Shown piece after piece: positions 6,069 to 10,950 of a stretch of DNA of 10,950 nt. Origin of the DNA: an uncultured Paracoccaceae bacterium (lineage in GTDB: Bacteria > Pseudomonadota > Alphaproteobacteria > Rhodobacterales > Rhodobacteraceae). The notes under the pieces are model-generated. The model did no database searches. It was given only the letters and a program-made list of their open reading frames with translations, and was not told the DNA's origin. Position 1 is the first letter of the stretch, and the number at the start of each line of letters is the position of its first letter. Both the position numbers and the translations under genes were made by a program. The stretch spans positions 1-10,950 of the forward strand of contig CAJXHQ010000055.1 in the NCBI GenBank assembly GCA_913054485.1. Reading direction: 5' to 3'.

Positions 6069-7310
6069 ATGCGACTGATTCCGATCCTCACTGCGATTGT
6101 AGTAACCGCAGGACTGTATTTTCTTGTGATCGAGCGGGATGCGCTGATGGCCTTTGCGCGCGGTGAAGACCCCGCGGCTTCTGCTGCTGCCGCTGACACC
6201 CTCCCAGAAACCGCAGAGACAGCCACCGCCACGGCGGGCGCGGTCCGCGTGGTAGGCCTGCGCAGCGAAGCGCGCGAGATCGACAGCGCGGTGATCCTGC
6301 GCGGCCAGACCAAGGCGAACCGCCAGGTTGAAGTGCGCGCCGAAACCACCGCTTCGGTGATGTCCGATCCCCTGCGCAAGGGCGCCCGGGTCGAAGCAGG
6401 GGACGTGCTGTGCCAGCTGGATCCCGGCACCCGCCACGCCGCCCTGCTGGAAGCCCAGGCCAGGCTAACCGAAGCCCGCTCGCGTATTCCCGAGGCCGAA
6501 GCCCGTGTGGCCGAAGCCCGCGCCCGGCTGAGCGAAGCCAAGATCAACGCTGACGCCGCCCGCAAGCTGATAGAAGGCGGCTATGCCTCTGAATCGCGCC
6601 GCGCTGCCACCGAGGCCGCAGAAAGCGCCGCTTTTGCCGGTATCGCCTCTGCCGAAACCGGTGTCGAAACCACCCGCGCAGGCATCGAAGCTGCCGCTGC
6701 CGCCGTGGCAGCTGCCCAACGCGAGATCGACCGGCTGACTATCACCGCGCCCTTCAACGGGCTGCTGGAAAGCGACACGGCCGAACTGGGCAGCTTGCTG
6801 CAGGCCGGCGGGCTCTGCGCCACGGTGATCCAGCTGGATGTGATCAAGGTGGTGGGCTACGTGCCCGAAGCCGAGGTGAACCGGGTGAAACTGGGCGCCA
6901 TGGCCGGGGCGGAACTATCCACCGGCCAGCGCGTTCAGGGCACCGTGACCTTCATCAGCCGCTCGGCTGATCCCAACACCCGCACCTTCGAAGTCGATAT
7001 CAAGGTGCCGAACCCTGATCTGGCGATCCGCGACGGCCAGACCGCCGACATCCTGATTTCGGCTGATGGCGCCAAGGCACACCAGATCCCACAGTCCGCG
7101 CTGACCCTGAACAATGAGGGCCAGCTGGGCGTGCGCACAGTGGATGATGCCTCTACCGTCGGCTTCTTTCCGGTCAGCCTGCTGCGCGACACGCCGGAAG
7201 GGGTCTGGATCGGCGGCCTGCCCGAACAGGCAGACATCATTATCACCGGCCAGGACTTCGTGACCGCAGGTGTGGTGGTGGCACCGACCTACCGGGAGGC
7301 CTCGCAATGA
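6069..7310 (+). CDS. RND efflux periplasmic adaptor (membrane fusion protein)
   Basis: The product is 413 residues. An N-terminal membrane anchor (about 4-20, IPILTAIVVTAGLYFLV) has no lipobox Cys, so it is probably retained as a signal anchor. A low-complexity Ala/Thr/Glu linker follows (about 30-58). The first lipoyl/barrel-sandwich half is at about 75-118 (RGQTKANRQVEVRAE ... GDVLCQLDP). An Ala/Glu/Arg heptad-rich alpha-hairpin occupies about 121-222, and the second lipoyl half starts at LTITAPFNGLLE (223-234). The beta-barrel runs to about 332 and the membrane-proximal domain (IPQSAL onward) to the end. This is the HlyD/AcrA-type adaptor that joins an inner-membrane RND pump to an outer-membrane channel. 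GGGAAGG at 6056-6062 lies 6 bases before the ATG. Its stop overlaps the permease start as ATGA, so the two are translationally coupled. The coiled-coil DNA is an internal tandem-like run of GAAGCCCGC-type codons. The substrate cannot be inferred. Confidence 0.93.
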   Translation: MRLIPILTAIVVTAGLYFLVIERDALMAFARGEDPAASAAAADTLPETAETATATAGAVRVVGLRSEAREIDSAVILRGQTKANRQVEVRAETTASVMSDPLRKGARVEAGDVLCQLDPGTRHAALLEAQARLTEARSRIPEAEARVAEARARLSEAKINADAARKLIEGGYASESRRAATEAAESAAFAGIASAETGVETTRAGIEAAAAAVAAAQREIDRLTITAPFNGLLESDTAELGSLLQAGGLCATVIQLDVIKVVGYVPEAEVNRVKLGAMAGAELSTGQRVQGTVTFISRSADPNTRTFEVDIKVPNPDLAIRDGQTADILISADGAKAHQIPQSALTLNNEGQLGVRTVDDASTVGFFPVSLLRDTPEGVWIGGLPEQADIIITGQDFVTAGVVVAPTYREASQ

Positions 7311-10300
7311 CCGGCATAATCGACTGGGCCGCCGAGCGCGCGCGGATGGTTCTGGCGTTCATCGCCATCACCATCCTGGTCGGCGGCTTTGCCTATTCCT
7401 CGCTCCCGAAAGAGGGCGAACCGGACATCGACATCCCGATCCTTTATGTGTCGGTCAGCTACCCTGGCATTTCAGCTGAAGATGCTGAAAGCCTGCTGGT
7501 AAAGCCCATGGAGACCGAGATGGTCGACCTGGACGGGCTGGACAAGATGACCGGTATCGCTTCGGAAAACCATGCCTCCGTTCTGCTGGAGTTCGAATTC
7601 GGCTGGGACAAGAGCGCCACGATCGCCGATGTGCGCGACGCGATGAATTCCGCTTCGGCGAATTTTCCTGCCGACGCCGAGCAGTACACAATTGACGAGA
7701 TCAACTTTTCCGAATTCCCCATTGTCATCGTGAACCTGACCGGCGACGTGCCGGAACGCACCATGGCGCGGCTTGCCAAGGATCTGCAGGACGAATTTGA
7801 AGCCATTGACTCGGTTCTGGAGGCGGGCATTGCCGGCAACCGGGACGAAATGGTCGAAGTGCTGATCGACCCGCTGCGGCTGGAGGCTTACAACGTCACA
7901 GCACTTGAGCTGATCACTGTTGTGCAGAACAACAACCAGCTGATCGCGGCCGGCGAAGTGGAAACCAACCAGGGCACCTTCTCGGTCAAGATCCCGTCTT
8001 CGTTCAAGGACGTGCAGGATATTTACCGCCTGCCGGTAAAGACCAATGGCGACCGCGTGGTCACTCTGGGTGAGCTGGCCGAGATCAATTACACATTCGA
8101 GGACCGCAAGGGCACCGCGCGTTTTGATGGCGAAGCCACCGTCGCGCTGCAGGTGGTGAAGGGCAAGGGCTACAACCTGATCGACACGGTCGAGGCGGTG
8201 AAGGCAACCCTGGCCGAGGCACAGGAGACCTGGCCCGAGGAACTGAAGGCCGCAGTTCAGGTCGGCACCTCCAATGACCAAAGCCGCGTTGTCGGCTCCA
8301 TGGTGCGCCAGCTGGAAGGCTCGGTCCTGACAGCGATTGCGCTGGTGATGATCGTGATCCTGTCGGCCCTTGGCAGCCGTGCCGCGATGCTGGTGGGCTT
8401 TGCCATCCCGACCTCCTTCCTCCTGTGCTTTGCCTTCCTTGCGGTGATGGGCGTCACGATCTCCAACATGGTGATGTTCGGCCTGATCCTCGCTGTGGGG
8501 ATGCTGGTGGACGGTGCCATCGTGGTGGTGGAATACGCCGACAAGCGCATCAAAGAGGGCATCGGCCCGATGCACGCCTATGTGGAGGCCGCCAAGCGCA
8601 TGTTCTGGCCGGTGGTGTCGTCCACCGCGACCACGCTCTGTGCCTTCCTGCCGATGCTGTTCTGGCCCGGTGTGCCGGGTGAGTTCATGGGCATGCTGCC
8701 GGTGACGATGATCTTTGTTCTGTCGGCCTCCCTGCTGGTGGCGCTGATCTACCTGCCCGTGGTGGGCGGCGTGTCCGGCCGCATGAGCCGCCTGTTCGAA
8801 CACCTCTCCGATGGCCTGCGTGCGGTCCTGCCCTGGTGGGTGCGCGCGCTGCTGGTGCCGCTGCCGATGTTTGGCATGTTCACCGGTGCCATGCAGATGC
8901 TGAACCCGGAGTATATTCTTGCGGCGGGCGCTTCTGGCACCTTCCCGCTGATACTGGGGGCCGTGCTGTTCATCCTGTCGGCCTTTGCCGCCTCGGTAGC
9001 ACTGGGAGCGGCCCGTATCGTGCGTCCGGAAAAACCGGTAGAGCCCGGCTATCACCACACGCCTTTCGGCTACGTGATCAAGGCGCTGGTCGGCAACCCG
9101 GTGATGCCCATCGTGACAATCGTTGCGGTGATTTTCGCCGTGATGTCCGTGTTCACCTACTTCGGCGAGAACAACAATGGCGTCGATTTCTTTGTCGAAA
9201 CCGAGCCGGAGCAGGCCACAGCCCTTGTGCGGGCCCGCGGCAACCTTTCGCTGGCGGAAAAGGACGATATGGTCCGCGCTGCGGAAGAAATCATTATGGC
9301 GCATCACGCCGTGGTCAACGTCTTCTCCTTTGCCGGCGAAGGCGGGCTGAACACCGGCGGCCCCGGCGGCGGCCAGACCCCGCCCGACACCGTTGGCCAG
9401 GTCCAGTTCGAGATTATCCCGTGGGAAAACCGTCCAACCCAGCGCGAAAAGTGGTTCTTCGGCCTTCTGGAGCGTGAAGTCACCGCGACCGACTTCGACG
9501 GCAACACCGTTCTGGATGAGCTGAACGCCGAACTGGCCAAACTGCCCGGCTTTGAGGTGGAAACCAAGGCGCTGGAACAGGGCCCCGGTTCCGGCAAGCC
9601 GATCCATCTGCGCATCCGCGGCGATGCCTGGGCGGATCTGGACCCCGCAGCCACGACCGCCCGCGCGCATTTTGACACCGTGCCCGGCCTCACCCTGATC
9701 GAGGACACGCTGCCCCTGCCCGGCATCGACTGGCAGATCGACGTGGATGTCGAAAAAGCCGGCCGCTACGGCGCGGATGTGGCCACCGTGGGCGCCATGG
9801 TGCAGCTCGTCACCCGCGGCATCCTTCTGGACACCATGCGGGTGGATTCGTCGGACGAGGAAATCGACATCCGTGTCCGCCTGCCGGAAGAAGACCGGGT
9901 TCTGGCGACACTGGACAATCTGAAACTGCGCACCCCTGAAGGTCTGGTGCCGCTGTCGAACTTCATCACCCGCACCCCGGTGCCGAAACTGGCCTCGATC
10001 AGCCGCATCGATCAGGAGCGGTATTATGATGTGAAGGCCGATGTGGAACCGGGTCTGGTGAAGGTTGTGACCGGTGACGCCGAGGCCGAGACCCGCCTGG
10101 CGCTGCTGAAAACCGTGCCCCGCGACACCGTCCCGCAGGGCGAGGTCTTCACCAATGCCGCCGGTAAGCAGTTCACCCTGTTCCAGCTGACCGGTGCGGA
10201 AACTTCTGCCGACGTGCATGCAGCACTGGACGAGGGCGGCCGCACGGTTCCGGTGAACGCAACCGAGCGTATTGCAGTCTTGACCGAATGGCTGAACACC

Positions 10301-10950
10301 GATCCCTTTCCCTCTGCGGTGAACTGGGAATGGACCGGGGATCAGGAACAACAGGCCGAAAGCGGCGCCTTCCTGATGAACGCCTTTGCTGGCGCGCTGG
10401 GGCTGATGTTTGTGATCCTGCTGGCCCAGTTCAACAGCTTCTACAATTCGGTGCTGGTGCTTCTGGCGGTGGTGCTGTCCACCACCGGTGTGCTGATCGG
10501 CATGCTGGTGATGGATCAGACCTTCTCGATAATCATGACCGGCACCGGCATCGTGGCCCTGGCGGGGATCGTGGTGAACAACAACATTGTTCTGATTGAC
10601 ACCTACCAGGAGTTCGCCCAGTCGATGCCGCGCATCGAGGCGATCATCCGAACCGCCGAGGCGCGGATCCGACCGGTGCTGCTGACCACCATCACCACGA
10701 TGGCGGGCCTGACGCCAATGATGTTCGGGCTTAGCCTCGATTTCATCGGCGGCGGCTATTCGATCGACAGCCCCACCGCGCTGTGGTGGAAACAGCTGGC
10801 CACCGCTGTGGTCTTCGGCCTTGGTATTGCTACTGTGCTGACGCTGGTGCTGACGCCGTCGCTTCTGGCGCTGCGGGTCTGGTTCTCCACCTATGCCCGC
10901 GCCTTGGGGCGCCTTCTGGCGCGGATCACCAAGGGCCGCTCCAGCCGGAT
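7307..10950 (+). CDS. RND efflux transporter permease, 3' end outside window
   Basis: From the ATG at 7307 (GGGAGG at 7294-7299) the frame stays open to the window edge: 1214 residues. AcrB-type pumps are about 1020-1050. TM1 is at about 14-33, followed by the first porter region (about 35-330). TM2-TM6 are at about 340-488, TM7 at about 598-618, and the second porter region at about 622-1020. TM8-TM12 lie at about 1027-1190. Family motifs: GMLVDGAIVVVEYADKR in TM4 (D402), GIVVNNNIVLIDTYQ in TM10, and RIRPVLLTTITTMAGLTPMM in TM11 (R1120, T1127). It takes up protons and exports substrates from the periplasm or membrane through the adaptor encoded just upstream. Odd: D408 and K940 of AcrB are replaced by G403 and N1091. 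Two extra hydrophobic segments lie at about 512-531 and 546-568; a Gly/Pro-rich loop lies at 676-695; and there is an added stretch at about 945-1005. The TM10/TM11 motifs suggest an HAE-type drug/hydrophobe exporter. The substrate is unknown. Confidence 0.95.
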   Translation, partial: MTGIIDWAAERARMVLAFIAITILVGGFAYSSLPKEGEPDIDIPILYVSVSYPGISAEDAESLLVKPMETEMVDLDGLDKMTGIASENHASVLLEFEFGWDKSATIADVRDAMNSASANFPADAEQYTIDEINFSEFPIVIVNLTGDVPERTMARLAKDLQDEFEAIDSVLEAGIAGNRDEMVEVLIDPLRLEAYNVTALELITVVQNNNQLIAAGEVETNQGTFSVKIPSSFKDVQDIYRLPVKTNGDRVVTLGELAEINYTFEDRKGTARFDGEATVALQVVKGKGYNLIDTVEAVKATLAEAQETWPEELKAAVQVGTSNDQSRVVGSMVRQLEGSVLTAIALVMIVILSALGSRAAMLVGFAIPTSFLLCFAFLAVMGVTISNMVMFGLILAVGMLVDGAIVVVEYADKRIKEGIGPMHAYVEAAKRMFWPVVSSTATTLCAFLPMLFWPGVPGEFMGMLPVTMIFVLSASLLVALIYLPVVGGVSGRMSRLFEHLSDGLRAVLPWWVRALLVPLPMFGMFTGAMQMLNPEYILAAGASGTFPLILGAVLFILSAFAASVALGAARIVRPEKPVEPGYHHTPFGYVIKALVGNPVMPIVTIVAVIFAVMSVFTYFGENNNGVDFFVETEPEQATALVRARGNLSLAEKDDMVRAAEEIIMAHHAVVNVFSFAGEGGLNTGGPGGGQTPPDTVGQVQFEIIPWENRPTQREKWFFGLLEREVTATDFDGNTVLDELNAELAKLPGFEVETKALEQGPGSGKPIHLRIRGDAWADLDPAATTARAHFDTVPGLTLIEDTLPLPGIDWQIDVDVEKAGRYGADVATVGAMVQLVTRGILLDTMRVDSSDEEIDIRVRLPEEDRVLATLDNLKLRTPEGLVPLSNFITRTPVPKLASISRIDQERYYDVKADVEPGLVKVVTGDAEAETRLALLKTVPRDTVPQGEVFTNAAGKQFTLFQLTGAETSADVHAALDEGGRTVPVNATERIAVLTEWLNTDPFPSAVNWEWTGDQEQQAESGAFLMNAFAGALGLMFVILLAQFNSFYNSVLVLLAVVLSTTGVLIGMLVMDQTFSIIMTGTGIVALAGIVVNNNIVLIDTYQEFAQSMPRIEAIIRTAEARIRPVLLTTITTMAGLTPMMFGLSLDFIGGGYSIDSPTALWWKQLATAVVFGLGIATVLTLVLTPSLLALRVWFSTYARALGRLLARITKGRSSR

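Noticed and set aside
6450..6720. Repeated GAAGCCCGC/GCCGAAGCC-type units resembling a DNA repeat
   Set aside because: They are codons of the Ala/Glu/Arg heptads in the adaptor coiled-coil, so the repetition is explained by protein structure.
7472..10351. A 959-codon open frame on the minus strand, rich in His, Gln, Arg and Gly
   Set aside because: It lies wholly antisense to the RND permease, whose motifs and topology are clear. Its composition is that of the reverse reading of GC-rich codons, with no recognisable domain and no ribosome site.

Overview
This window reads as chromosomal DNA from a high-GC alphaproteobacterium, most likely a marine member of the Rhodobacterales (roseobacter group). 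The assignment is an inference from protein style, GC-rich codon use and gene content; no rRNA or other marker gene is present to confirm it. Coding density is high. I see no tRNA, rRNA, CRISPR array, insertion sequence, integrase or att site.

Left part (1-2210). A fatty acid desaturase runs leftward off the window edge, cut just before its expected third histidine box. A 259-bp divergent gap separates it from a small basic protein of unknown function (902-1207, +). That gene ends in a strong interrupted hairpin and converges on a short DUF1992/DnaJ-C28-like gene (1277-1597, -). The DUF1992 gene is divergent from a MarR-family regulator (1719-2177, +). Their shared 121-bp gap holds a 7-1-7 inverted repeat over the predicted promoter, a likely operator.

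Middle part (2181-5910). A leftward three-gene unit encodes a YfgM-like membrane TPR protein, a BamB-like beta-propeller lipoprotein and the double GTPase Der (EngA). This is the gene order known from E. coli (yfgM-bamB-der) and links outer-membrane protein assembly or periplasmic chaperone work with ribosome biogenesis. A promoter-like pair lies upstream, and a textbook intrinsic terminator sits just after der.

Right part (5950-10950). A rightward operon starts after a perfect 7-4-7 inverted repeat (candidate repressor operator). It encodes a periplasmic adaptor (membrane fusion protein) and, overlapping by ATGA, an RND efflux permease that continues past the window end (1214 residues visible). 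The permease is the most unusual protein here. It seems to have two extra hydrophobic segments between TM6 and TM7, a long Gly/Pro-rich switch-loop region, an extra stretch before TM8, and a proton-relay set in which two of the AcrB-type residues are replaced.

Overall this is housekeeping plus an efflux operon. I did not find an undescribed system. The points most worth checking are the permease architecture, the two operator-like palindromes and the small orphan protein.
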